DNA of 39,486 nt from Candidatus Hydrogenedentota bacterium. Its GTDB lineage: Bacteria > Hydrogenedentota > Hydrogenedentia > Hydrogenedentales > SLHB01. The notes beneath the pieces were generated by a model. It was not told the origin of the DNA, searched no databases, and was given only the letters and a program-made list of their open reading frames with translations. How positions within the stretch are numbered: the first letter of the stretch is position 1; each line of letters opens with the position of its first letter. Shown here piece by piece: positions 31,902 to 39,486 of the stretch. The DNA is taken from contig JADLGB010000085.1 of assembly GCA_020849535.1 (NCBI GenBank), forward strand, positions 1-39,486, given 5' to 3'. Position numbers and translations under genes: made by a program.

Positions 31902-32737
31902 GCGTCACCTTGTGCGGCCGCATACACCAGCCGACGAGGGACGTTCAGGCGAGCGGCCACGCTGCGGACGGCGTCCCGTCGCGTCAGGCCCTCATCCTGC
32001 ATGGCTGCGTCAACCAAGTCCCGCAGGCGTGCGACATCCGGCAGATCGGCGCCTGCGGCGGACGGGGTGAAATAAGCGAGGACTACGCACTCGCCCCGCG
32101 GCGGGTCCTGGCGGTAGTGCTGGGCAAGTGTCGCAGGCTTTTCGCGCCGGATTTCCTCATGGACCTTCGTGAGTTCGCGCGCCACGCAGACCTCGCACGA
32201 AGGCGCCGCTTCTGCAAATAGTTCCAGGGTCGCGGTCAGGCGGTTGGGGGATTCAAAGAAGATGTGCGTCCCCCCGTTCTTCGCGAGCTGTTCGAGGATT
32301 GCCCGGGCGGCACCCTTTTTCCGGGGGAAGAACCCGTGAAACGAAAAGGCGTCGCTTGGCAGTCCGCTGGCCGCGATGGCCGTCATAACAGCGGATGCAC
32401 CCGGCACCGGCACAACATCCAATCCGTGTTCGTGTGCGGCCCGGACGACGCGGTAGCCAGGGTCGGAAATGCCCGGAGTCCCCGCGTCCGTGATTAGGGC
32501 AACGTCGCGTCCATCCTGGAGCACGGCGAGCAACTGCGCGGTCTTACTGGCTTCGTTGTGCTCGTGGTAACTTGTGAGTTGGGTTGTAATTTCGTAGTGG
32601 TTGAGCAGCCGTTTGGAGTGACGCGTATCTTCCGCGGCGATCAGGTCCACCTGTCGCAAGACGTTCAGCGCGCGCATCGTGATGTCGTCGAGATTGCCGA
32701 TAGGAGTCGCAACCACAAAGAGACGCCCCGCTGCCAT
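31898..32737 (-). CDS. rsmI: 16S rRNA 2'-O-ribose C1402 methyltransferase
   Basis: RsmI methylates the ribose of C1402 in the decoding centre of 16S rRNA using S-adenosylmethionine. The 279-residue length is typical. The N-terminus 'LFVVATPIGNLDDITMRAL', 'AAEDTRHSKRLLNHY', 'ALITDAGTPGISDPGYRVV' (about residues 80-98) and 'VVPVPGASAVMTAIAASGLP' are all characteristic of the SAM-binding tetrapyrrole-methylase fold. GAGGGG lies about six bases before the ATG. It is 62 bases after carB and translationally coupled to the pseudo-kinase gene. Confidence 0.95.
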   Translation of the reverse strand: MAAGRLFVVATPIGNLDDITMRALNVLRQVDLIAAEDTRHSKRLLNHYEITTQLTSYHEHNEASKTAQLLAVLQDGRDVALITDAGTPGISDPGYRVVRAAHEHGLDVVPVPGASAVMTAIAASGLPSDAFSFHGFFPRKKGAARAILEQLAKNGGTHIFFESPNRLTATLELFAEAAPSCEVCVARELTKVHEEIRREKPATLAQHYRQDPPRGECVVLAYFTPSAAGADLPDVARLRDLVDAAMQDEGLTRRDAVRSVAARLNVPRRLVYAAAQGDA

Positions 32738-32799
32738 GTCTACCCCTCGGGCGGCCTTACCGGGAAAGGCCGTCGCTGCGCATTCGGAATCGAGTGCCG

Positions 32800-35700
32800 C
32801 TACCTTGCCAGGGCCTTGCCTGTGCCGGCGCCGGCGTGGTACTCCTGGATCGAGCGGACGGTGGCGGTCCCCTGTCGCATGGCCCGGATTCCCAGGACGG
32901 CCGCGCGAGCCGCCGCCAGCGTCGTCATCGTGGGCAGGCCGCGCTCCAGGGCCGTGCGCCGGATAGATCGCTCATCCGACTTGGATTCTACTCCCATCGG
33001 CGTATTGATGATCCAGTCCACGTCGCCGTTGATCATGCGATCCACGATATGGGGCCGTTTCTCGCCGACCTTGTAGACTTCTTCCACGTCGATACCCTGC
33101 GCGCGTAACACCGCGGCAGTGCCCTCCGTGGCGAGTATCCGGAATCCGAGCGTGGAAAGCTCGCGCGCCAGGCCGCCCATCTTGTGTTTGTCGCTGTCAT
33201 TAAGGCTCAGGAACACCGTACCTTCCGTGGGCACGCGGTTGCCCGCCGCGATCTGGCTCTTGGCGAACGCCATGCCCATGTTGTCCGCGATCCCCATGAC
33301 TTCGCCAGTGCTGCGCATCTCCGGCCCGAGCAGGATATCCACGCCGGGGAACTTGATGAAGGGCAGCACGACCTCCTTGGCGCTGACGCATTGTGGTTCG
33401 GGATCCGCGGTCAGCCCCAGCTCGCGCAGCGTCTTCCCCGCCATGACGCGAGCCGCGATCTTGGCGAGGGGTATGCCCGTTGCTTTGCTGACGAACGGCA
33501 CCGTGCGCGACGCACGCGGGTTGACTTCCAGGATATAGATGCGTTCATCGGCGATCGCGTACTGGATGTTCATCAAGCCCACGACGTTCAATTCGCGCGC
33601 CAGTGCGCGGGTCTGCTCTTTCAACTGCTCGATGAGCTGTGGGTCCAGATCGTAAGGCGGCAGGATGCACGCGCTGTCGCCGGAGTGCACGCCCGCCTCT
33701 TCGATGTGCTGCATGATCCCCGCGACGATCACATCCGTGCCGTCCGCGAGAGCGTCGACGTCAATCTCGATGGCCCCTTCAATGAATTTGTCGATGAGAA
33801 TCGGGTGTTCGGGCGAGGCCTCCACGGCGTGGGTCATGTAGCGGTCCAGCGCGGGATGGTCGTACACGATCTCCATGGCCCGTCCACCCAACACGAATGA
33901 AGGGCGCACCACCACGGGGAACCCGATCGTCTTGGCGATGGCGTGGGCTTCCTCCACCGACGTGGCCGTTTCGTTCTCGGGTTGCAGGAGCCCGAGTTTC
34001 TGGACCAATTCGCGGAACTCCTTGCGGTCTTCGGCCCGCGCGATGCTGGCCGGCGAGGTGCCGATGATCGGCACGCCGGCCTTCTCGAGGGCCTGTGCGA
34101 GGTTCAGCGGCGTCTGGCCACCGAACTGCACAATGACGCCCTTGGGCTTCTCGCGATCGCAGATGTTCAGCACATCTTCCAACGTGACCGGCTCGAAATA
34201 GAGGCGGTCCGAAGTGTCGTAATCTGTCGAAACCGTCTCGGGGTTGCTATTGACCATGATGGTCTCGAATCCGTCATCCTTCAGCGCGAACGAGGCGTGG
34301 ACGCAGCAGTAATCGAATTCGATGCCCTGGCCAATGCGGTTGGGACCGCCGCCCAGGATCATGATCTTCTCTTTGGAGGATGGGCGCACCTCATCCTCAT
34401 CGCTGTATGTGGAGTAGTAATAGGGCGTGTACGCTTCAAACTCTGCCGCGCAGGTGTCCACCAGCTTGTAGGTGGCCACGACGCCGTGCTTCGTGCGCAA
34501 ACGGCGAACCTCCAGCGGTTGCATACCCCAAAGGTGCGCCAACTGAGTGTCTGAGAAGCCGAGTTCCTTTGCCTTCCGTAGGGTGGCGGCATCATCCGGA
34601 TTGGCGGCGCGCAATTCGCGCTCCGCCTCCACGATCTCGCGCATGTTTCTCAGGAACCACGGGTCGATCTGGGTCGCCTTGAAGAGTTCCTCCACGGTGG
34701 CGCCGGCGCGCAATGCGCGCGCGATTTGGAGAATGCGGTCGGGCACCGGAGTCTGGATGGACTTCAGCAGCGCCTCCTTCTCCTCCTGTGAATCCGGGCT
34801 GCCGGTGAAGGTCTTGTCCTTACCATCGGCTCCGAGGCCAAATCGCCCGATTTCGAGGGAGCGCAAGCCCTTCTGCAAGGACTCCTTGAAGGTCCGGCCG
34901 ATGCTCATGGCTTCGCCGACGCTCTTCATCTGCACGGTGAGTTCCCTGCTTGACCCCGGGAACTTTTCAAACGCCCAGCGCGGGATCTTGGTGACGCAGT
35001 AGTCGATCGTGGGTTCAAAAGATGCCGGCGTCTCGCGGGTAATATCGTTCGGGATTTCGTCGAGGCTGTAGCCAATGGCCAACTTGGCCGCAATCTTGGC
35101 GATAGGGAAGCCCGTTGCCTTCGAGGCCAGCGCGGAGCTGCGCGACACGCGCGGATTCATTTCGATCACCACCATGCGCCCGTCGACGGGGTTGACCGCG
35201 AACTGGATATTCGACCCACCTGTCTCGACGCCGATCTCGCGGATGATGCGGATCGAAGCGTCCCGCATGATCTGGTATTCCTTGTCGGTCAATGTCTGGG
35301 CCGGGGCCACGGTAATGCTGTCGCCGGTGTGGATCCCCATGGGGTCGAAGTTCTCGATCGAGCAGATGATTACCACGTTGTCGCGGAGGTCGCGCATCAC
35401 CTCGAGTTCATACTCTTTCCACCCGAGGACGGACTCCTCGACGAGCACTTCCGTGACGGGGCTGGCTTCGAGACCCCATTCAACGACTTGGTCGTACTCG
35501 TCGCGGTTGAAGCAGACGCCCGCGCCGCTGCCGCCCAGCGTAAACGCGGGACGGATGATGGCCTTGTACCCCAGTTCGGCCCCGAACGCGCGGGCCTCGT
35601 CCAGCGAGTGGACCACGAGACTGCGGGGTACGTCCAGGCCGCAGCTCAGCATGGCCTCCTTGAACAGGCCCCGGTCCTCGGCCTTCTTGATGGCATGAAG

Positions 35701-36057
35701 TTTCGCGCCGATAAGTTCGCACCCGTACTTTTCCAGAATGCCCGATTCGGCCAGTTCCACAGCGAGGTTTAATGCTGTCTGACCGCCGACCGTTGGCAAC
35801 AGTGCATCCGGCCGTTCGCGCTCGATGATGCGTTCGAGGATCTCCACAGTCAATGGCTCGATGTACGTGCGGTCGGCCATGTCCGGGTCGGTCATGATGG
35901 TCGCGGGATTGCTGTTGACCAACACGACCTCGTACCCCTCTTCGCGCAGGGCCTTGCAGGCCTGCGTGCCGGAGTAATCGAATTCACAGGCCTGACCGAT
36001 GACAATCGGGCCCGATCCGATGATGAAGACTTTGTGGATGTCGGTGCGTTTCGGCAT
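32800..36057 (-). CDS. carB: Carbamoyl phosphate synthase large subunit
   Basis: CarB makes carbamoyl phosphate from bicarbonate, two ATP and ammonia delivered by CarA, feeding pyrimidine and arginine synthesis. The 1085-residue product has both ATP-grasp halves: the first with '[19 protein letters not shown]' (about residues 15-33) and the second with '[20 protein letters not shown]' (about 570-589). The C-terminal allosteric MGS-like domain (about 945-1085) has '[19 protein letters not shown]'. ATG 36057 follows GAGGA closely; the longer open frame to 36138 is rejected. carA is not in the window. It is 93 bases after greA and likely in one transcript with rsmI. Confidence 0.97.
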   Translation of the reverse strand: MPKRTDIHKVFIIGSGPIVIGQACEFDYSGTQACKALREEGYEVVLVNSNPATIMTDPDMADRTYIEPLTVEILERIIERERPDALLPTVGGQTALNLAVELAESGILEKYGCELIGAKLHAIKKAEDRGLFKEAMLSCGLDVPRSLVVHSLDEARAFGAELGYKAIIRPAFTLGGSGAGVCFNRDEYDQVVEWGLEASPVTEVLVEESVLGWKEYELEVMRDLRDNVVIICSIENFDPMGIHTGDSITVAPAQTLTDKEYQIMRDASIRIIREIGVETGGSNIQFAVNPVDGRMVVIEMNPRVSRSSALASKATGFPIAKIAAKLAIGYSLDEIPNDITRETPASFEPTIDYCVTKIPRWAFEKFPGSSRELTVQMKSVGEAMSIGRTFKESLQKGLRSLEIGRFGLGADGKDKTFTGSPDSQEEKEALLKSIQTPVPDRILQIARALRAGATVEELFKATQIDPWFLRNMREIVEAERELRAANPDDAATLRKAKELGFSDTQLAHLWGMQPLEVRRLRTKHGVVATYKLVDTCAAEFEAYTPYYYSTYSDEDEVRPSSKEKIMILGGGPNRIGQGIEFDYCCVHASFALKDDGFETIMVNSNPETVSTDYDTSDRLYFEPVTLEDVLNICDREKPKGVIVQFGGQTPLNLAQALEKAGVPIIGTSPASIARAEDRKEFRELVQKLGLLQPENETATSVEEAHAIAKTIGFPVVVRPSFVLGGRAMEIVYDHPALDRYMTHAVEASPEHPILIDKFIEGAIEIDVDALADGTDVIVAGIMQHIEEAGVHSGDSACILPPYDLDPQLIEQLKEQTRALARELNVVGLMNIQYAIADERIYILEVNPRASRTVPFVSKATGIPLAKIAARVMAGKTLRELGLTADPEPQCVSAKEVVLPFIKFPGVDILLGPEMRSTGEVMGIADNMGMAFAKSQIAAGNRVPTEGTVFLSLNDSDKHKMGGLARELSTLGFRILATEGTAAVLRAQGIDVEEVYKVGEKRPHIVDRMINGDVDWIINTPMGVESKSDERSIRRTALERGLPTMTTLAAARAAVLGIRAMRQGTATVRSIQEYHAGAGTGKALAR

Positions 36058-36150
36058 TGATCCTCGGTTACTTCCGTTTCCCTCCCGCATCGGTGGCCTG
36101 CATGCGGCAAACCTGCCCCGGAAAAGCGGGAGGGACATTGTTACTCCGCG

Positions 36151-36618
36151 CTAGCGGCTGATTTCCAGAATCTCAAACTCGATGTCGCCCGCGGGGACTT
36201 TCGCAGTCGCGGTCTCGCCCACGGATTTGCCCAGCAGCGCTTCGCCCACTGGGGACCGCGCCGAGATCTTGCCGTGCGCCATGTCCGCTTCCACGGGGCT
36301 AACCAAGTGGTAGGTCGCCTCCTTCTTGGTCTTCTTGTTCAGCACCCGGACGGTGGCTCCCAGGTAAACCTTGCTCTCGTCGATGTCATCGTGCTTGAAG
36401 ACGACCGAGCGGGCGATCTTGTCTTCAAGGTCGCGGATGCGGGCGTGCAGCATGGCCTGCTCTTCCTTCGCCGCATGGTAGTCGGCGTTTTCCCGCAGGT
36501 CGCCGAAGCCTCGGGCATGCTCGATGATGGCCGCCACTTCCATACGGCGCGCCTTGCATTGCGCGAGATCGTCCTTCATCTTGGCGAGGCCGTCCGCGCT
36601 GACGTAGTGTTTCTGCAT
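36151..36618 (-). CDS. greA: Transcription elongation factor GreA
   Basis: GreA enters the RNA polymerase secondary channel and helps it cleave backtracked RNA. The 155-residue length is normal. The N-terminal coiled coil carries the tip signature 'GDLRENADYHAAKEEQ' with the acidic Asp and Glu needed for cleavage (about residues 39-54). The C-terminal FKBP-like domain has 'YHLVSPVEADMAHGKIS' and 'GEALLGKSVGETATAKVPAG'. A promoter with a perfect -10 lies about 115 bases upstream. It heads the greA-carB-rsmI-pseudo-kinase series, an order close to that in some other bacteria, where greA and carAB are neighbours. Confidence 0.96.
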   Translation of the reverse strand: MQKHYVSADGLAKMKDDLAQCKARRMEVAAIIEHARGFGDLRENADYHAAKEEQAMLHARIRDLEDKIARSVVFKHDDIDESKVYLGATVRVLNKKTKKEATYHLVSPVEADMAHGKISARSPVGEALLGKSVGETATAKVPAGDIEFEILEISR

Positions 36619-36731
36619 TGTGCAAATCGTATCCTGGATTTTGGGGGCATCGATCGGTCCATACCCCGCCGCACATGGCTCACCCCCGTAGGCACCTGGG
36701 GATCAGCACGTCAGTTCACTGCTGGGAGCGC

Positions 36732-36761
36732 ATTATACCAGATGGCAGACCCAGTTCCCAA
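36732..36761 (-). promoter_or_regulatory. sigma70-type promoter of greA-carB
   Basis: On the minus strand the -10 box is a perfect TATAAT (complement of 36732-36737) and the -35 is TTGGGA (complement of 36756-36761), 18 bases away. Transcription would start near 36725, leaving a leader of about 105 bases before greA. Confidence 0.75.
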
Positions 36762-36863
36762 TTCGGGGCAGGGCAAACGCTGATTCCGGTTTAAGGGTCT
36801 CGCGCTTTCGTTGCGTCCCTTACTCAAGGGCGCGTCCGTACACGGATTACAGAAGGGACGGGC

Positions 36864-37045
36864 TGAGTAGGGCGGGATTTGTTCCCGCCCTCTTGCTCCA
36901 TCAATTGCGATTTAGAAGGAGGCCAGTCCATGCGGCGCGTAAGCGTGCTGCTTACCGGAAACGCCGGCATCCTCGTCGGCTCTTGAACAGCCCGGCGGCG
37001 ATCCCTGGCCCTTCAAGAAGGCGGGAACAAATCCCGCCCTACTCA
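36864..37045. repeat. 32-nt inverted repeat pair bounding a 182-bp element
   Basis: The left arm (36864-36895) and right arm (37014-37045) are inverse complements with one mismatch. Each arm itself contains a small palindrome, GGCGGGA..TTCCCGCC. The enclosed 118 bases include a ribosome-binding site and an 18-codon frame, and the palindrome-like CGCCGGCATCC...CGGCTCTT (also at 22511-22533). This looks like a MITE or a compound REP element. No target-site duplication is obvious. Confidence 0.75.
36930..36986 (+). CDS. Possible 18-residue micro-ORF inside the inverted repeat
   Basis: ATG 36930 is preceded by a full AAGGAGG (36916-36922) at seven bases, the strongest Shine-Dalgarno sequence in the window. 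The frame ends at TGA after 18 codons. The peptide is basic then hydrophobic, with 'RRVSVLLTG' like the start of a signal peptide. It may be a leader peptide, the broken start of an exported protein gene, or chance. Confidence 0.2.
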   Translation: MRRVSVLLTGNAGILVGS

Positions 37046-37105
37046 ATGCGGACTGCCGCATGCTCCCTGATTTCTGAGGTCTGCACGAGGCCGTTTCCCG
37101 TTCCC

Positions 37106-37134
37106 TTCCAACAGGCACGCGCCCATGGTACAAT
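37106..37134 (+). promoter_or_regulatory. Possible promoter of the small membrane protein gene
   Basis: TACAAT (37129-37134) lies 17 bases after TTCCAA (37106-37111); the -10 matches well, the -35 in three of six. The start codon of the next gene is 31 bases downstream of the -10. Confidence 0.45.
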
Positions 37135-37164
37135 CGCCTTCGGGACTGAGGCTCGGAGGGCGCC

Positions 37165-37626
37165 ATGGAACCTATTCTTCAGCATTTGCAGGCAAACTGG
37201 GCGGCCTATGCCCTGTGTGCCGCGATCATCCTTCCTCTCGTCTACGTCACCCGAAAGTGGTCGCTGCCCATCCTTCAATGGTTTGTGGAGCTATGCATAT
37301 ACGGCGCCATATTTCATGTCATTCTGCATTACATCGTCGCCGTGGCGGAGTGGTTCCAGTTTGAGTCTCAGATGAAGATGCTCAAGGATGAGCGGGTACG
37401 CGAGGGATGGCAGACGCCATTGGTGGAATTCTGGAAGCAAGAACTCTATAAGCCGGGGTGGATACTCTGGCTGGAAGTGGTTTTCATGGTGGTCATCCTC
37501 TACCTGATGTACCGGCTACGCCCGATGAAAACTCAGAGACTCCTGGCCAAGAGAGAACAACTGCGCAAGGGCCAGGCGCCGCAAGTACGGCCGCCGGGTC
37601 CCAGCGTTCGACAAAAGGGAAGGTAA
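37165..37626 (+). CDS. Membrane protein of unknown function (153 residues)
   Basis: The product has three predicted helices: about residues 12-29, 36-64 and 98-117. A charged stretch lies between the second and third ('MKMLKDERVREGWQTPLVEF'), and the C-terminal tail is basic ('KREQLRKGQ' to 'RQKGR'). I recognise no family. GGAGGG lies just upstream of the ATG. The following DapA-family gene starts eight bases after its stop, so they are very likely cotranscribed and may share a function. Confidence 0.8.
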   Translation: MEPILQHLQANWAAYALCAAIILPLVYVTRKWSLPILQWFVELCIYGAIFHVILHYIVAVAEWFQFESQMKMLKDERVREGWQTPLVEFWKQELYKPGWILWLEVVFMVVILYLMYRLRPMKTQRLLAKREQLRKGQAPQVRPPGPSVRQKGR

Positions 37627-37634
37627 CTTTATTC

Positions 37635-38633
37635 ATGGTTCCGAAGTACGTATACGGCGCGATCTCCAATGTGTTCACGGTATGGGATTCAGATGGCAGC
37701 CTCGACGCGGACGGTCAGCGCGCCTTTCTGGACTTTCTCCTCTCTTCCCGCGCAATCAGCGCGTACTTCGTGCGCTCCGGTATGGGCCAGATGTATGCCT
37801 ACGAGTATGACGACGTCAAGATGATGATTGACGTGGCATGCAAGCACCTGGCGGGCAAGGCCCCTGTGCTTGTGGGCACGGCAGGCATTTGGGACAAAAA
37901 CTACGATAAGCGTCCAGACCCTGAAGTCTTCACGCGGCAAGCGGTCGAATTGAGCAAGTATGCGGAAAGCGCGGGAGCCGCGGGTGTCGTACACACCATG
38001 CCCGAGGCCATCGCTCCCAAGGCGGGAGAAACCTGCGCCGATGTTACCCGGCGCTATTTTGAGACGATCAACGCGGCGGTCAGTATCCCCATCTTCATTT
38101 ACCAGCCCGGTTTCACGCACAAAGACTACTGGGTCAACATGCAGCTCGCCTGTGACTTGGCCAGTCTGCCCAATGTCAAGGGTATGAAGCTCTCATCGGA
38201 CGACGCCCGCTACATTTACGACATCTATTACGCCGTGAAGGATCAGGATTTCGGCATGATAGCCGGCTCCGAGTTTTCCTTTGTCGCCGCACTCTACGCG
38301 GGTGCGCGTGCCTGCATTGGGCAGGGCTGCACGGTCAATCCCATCGTCGTGAAGGCTGCCCACGACCGCTTCGAGGCGGGCGACCGTCAGGGCGCGCTCG
38401 ATGCACAGCGGTCCTTGAACTACCTCTGCGACATGAGCAAGGCCACGGTCGAATGGCTGAAACGCTACGCCGCGGAGCAGGGGTACCCGGTAAAGCCATA
38501 CCACCGGATGGTGAAGGACAATCCCTACATGTCCAACCCTGACCCACTTGCCGAGGCGGACTACCATGCCTTCAAGGCGGTCAGAGACGAAGAACTGGCG
38601 AAGTATGAAAACGTCCCCCTCTTGACGAGCTGA
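37635..38633 (+). CDS. Dihydrodipicolinate synthase (DapA) family aldolase/lyase
   Basis: The 332-residue product is a TIM-barrel of the DapA/N-acetylneuraminate lyase family, which forms a Schiff base with a 2-keto acid. The Schiff-base lysine is Lys185 in 'VKGMKLSSDD', and the conserved Tyr is Tyr156 in 'IFIYQPG'. The start 'YGAISNVFTVWDSDGSLD' replaces the usual Thr-Pro-Phe opening, and the length is above the usual 290-300, with an extended C-terminus. It is therefore more likely a catabolic or unknown-substrate member than biosynthetic DapA. ATG 37635 lies 11 bases after GGGAAGG. It is paired with the membrane protein gene upstream. Confidence 0.88.
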   Translation: MVPKYVYGAISNVFTVWDSDGSLDADGQRAFLDFLLSSRAISAYFVRSGMGQMYAYEYDDVKMMIDVACKHLAGKAPVLVGTAGIWDKNYDKRPDPEVFTRQAVELSKYAESAGAAGVVHTMPEAIAPKAGETCADVTRRYFETINAAVSIPIFIYQPGFTHKDYWVNMQLACDLASLPNVKGMKLSSDDARYIYDIYYAVKDQDFGMIAGSEFSFVAALYAGARACIGQGCTVNPIVVKAAHDRFEAGDRQGALDAQRSLNYLCDMSKATVEWLKRYAAEQGYPVKPYHRMVKDNPYMSNPDPLAEADYHAFKAVRDEELAKYENVPLLTS

Positions 38634-38666
38634 CCCCGGCTCGCGTCACGGATTCCCGCAAGCATC

Positions 38667-38714
38667 GGGTCCTCTCCAGTGGAACCTCCCACACGGAGAG
38701 GGCCCGTCTTTCGT
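38667..38714 (+). terminator. Probable terminator after the DapA-family gene
   Basis: GGGTCCTCTCC (38667-38677) pairs with GGAGAGGGCCC (38695-38705) with one G-T wobble, with an inner GTGG/CCAC stem. GTCTTTCGT follows. The T-tract is weak, so this is probable rather than certain. Confidence 0.6.
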
Positions 38715-38981
38715 TGCGCCGGACTGGTGTTGACGGCAATGGACCCAGTGGCAAAGGTAGACAGGGACAGAAGTTTCGCTGGAGCATCCCTGACGCGAAA
38801 CCAAGTCAAGCATCGCGCCCGCCACGATGTTGCCAGAGACGTCTGGCACCCGCAGCTTACGCCCGATCGCGGCACCCACCACACTCGCGAGGAGCACTAC
38901 GGGCAGCATCAAGAGGGGATTGATCCGCGCCGCGGGAAAAGCGGCCTTCTTGTCTGGTAGCGCCAGGCGGTAGTACCCCAT
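38710..38981 (-). pseudogene. Decayed N-terminal fragment of a cation/proton antiporter
   Basis: Two minus-strand frames read in succession like the start of a KefB/NhaP-type antiporter. From about 38936 down to 38800 comes 'INPLLMLPVVLLASVVGAAI', then 'GRKLRVPDVSGNIVAGAML', the first helices of the family. From about 38773 the neighbouring frame continues with 'LLSLSTFATGSIAVNT', as in the next helix. The frame change near 38775-38800 and the loss of everything beyond about 38710 indicate a frameshifted, truncated remnant. Confidence is moderate because only about 80 residues are left. Confidence 0.5.
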
Positions 38982-39244
38982 GCCGGCGGCCCGGTGCCAT
39001 GCGATGACACGGCTGGGTATGACGCGATTCTGCGGGTCACGCCTAGGCACTGCAACGCAAGTAACCGGGGCTGGCCAGAGTGGGGGTGATGCGTTGAATG
39101 AGTGGTAGAGATGGATGTGCTCTTGAATGGTCTCCTGAGGCACTCTGCCGCACCCAAGACTTCCGTGGAACTTCCTGCCACCTAACCGCATAATAGTAGT
39201 ATGACGATTCACCAGCCGCCCAGGTCCGGGACGAGGGGGAGAAC
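38982..39244. other. Intergenic stretch before the last gene
   Basis: No frame here looks coding. CATAAT (39189-39194) could be a -10 for the last gene, but no matching -35 is seen. It may include upstream parts of the decayed antiporter gene. Confidence 0.4.
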
Positions 39245-39486
39245 ATGCGATTCGGCCAACGCCAAGAATGTTCCGGTATCGGTGCCCTCCAGAATCTAGT
39301 CCTCGTCCCCGTCGGCCTCTGCCTCCTCCTCGCCTGGACCGTGCGCGCGGACGAGCCTGTGGGATCGTTGAGTGCTTTGCGGTCGAAGCTGGAGACGTAC
39401 GGCCCGGGACTGGAACGCGGCGATCAAATGTGGTCACCCAAAGACTACGTTCAACTCAATGAACTCATGCGCAACGCCGTGTTCAA
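39245..39486 (+). CDS. Exported protein, N-terminal part only (cut by window end)
   Basis: ATG 39245 lies four bases after GAGGGGGAG, a strong ribosome-binding site, and the frame stays open to the window edge (80 codons). The N-terminus has a signal peptide with a hydrophobic core ('NLVLVPVGLCLLLAWTVRA') and a likely cleavage site near residue 35. The mature part begins 'DEPVGSLSALRSKLETY' and is charged and helical. No family can be named from this fragment. Confidence 0.7.
   Translation, partial: MRFGQRQECSGIGALQNLVLVPVGLCLLLAWTVRADEPVGSLSALRSKLETYGPGLERGDQMWSPKDYVQLNELMRNAVF

Overview
This 39.5 kb window is chromosomal DNA from a high-GC, didermic-type bacterium. It opens at the 3' end of a tRNA-Trp gene followed by secE-nusG-rplK-rplA, the classical bacterial order. 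After rplA the expected rplJ-rplL-rpoBC is missing and metK follows instead. Exported FG-GAP, beta-lactamase-fold, phosphodiesterase and beta-propeller proteins, many short palindromic repeats, and a catabolic-type DapA family protein together recall the Planctomycetes/Lentisphaerae/Hydrogenedentota kind of genome. I lean to an uncultivated lineage such as Hydrogenedentota, but this is inference from flavour, not a proven assignment. There is no prophage, IS element, CRISPR array or plasmid module.

Layout. (1) 1-3.9 kb, plus strand: translation, secretion and transcription genes, then metK and a 49-residue small protein, closed by a strong intrinsic terminator; a second small ORF (50 residues) follows. 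(2) 4.2-8.7 kb: a secreted collagen-like EF-hand protein divergent from an OmpR-type response regulator and sensor kinase, then a convergent His-rich secreted NHL-type propeller. The kinase sensor region carries a Pro/Gly/Gln-rich stretch resembling the collagen-like protein, so this may be a cation-responsive envelope module. (3) 8.7-9.9 kb: a gene-free stretch full of palindromes and short tandem repeats. (4) 9.9-12.4 kb: a GNAT-fold protein divergent from serC. (5) 12.5-22.4 kb: nine minus-strand genes. In transcription order they are an exported Tat/lipoprotein-type acetolactate decarboxylase, a PilZ protein, a PLP enzyme of the D-cysteine desulfhydrase/ACC deaminase family, a DUF6526 protein, an exported phosphodiesterase, an exported serine hydrolase, an exported FG-GAP protein, TspO, and (after a terminator) a type II NADH dehydrogenase.

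(6) 23.0-30.7 kb, plus strand: two large multi-pass membrane proteins (a GT39/GT-C glycosyltransferase and a probable relative), then an HNH nuclease-priA pair behind a clear sigma70-type promoter. (7) 30.7-36.8 kb, minus strand: greA-carB-rsmI followed by a membrane PAS protein whose histidine-kinase phosphoacceptor is replaced by Gln and which has no ATPase domain. (8) 36.8-39.5 kb: a 32-nt-arm inverted repeat around a micro-ORF, a small membrane protein, a DapA-family aldolase/lyase, a decayed antiporter fragment, and the start of an exported protein cut by the window end.

The most interesting points are the break of the rplKAJL-rpoBC cluster with a structured metK leader, the putative Ca2+/metal module at 4.2-8.7 kb, the pseudo-kinase translationally coupled to rsmI, and the exported acetolactate decarboxylase.
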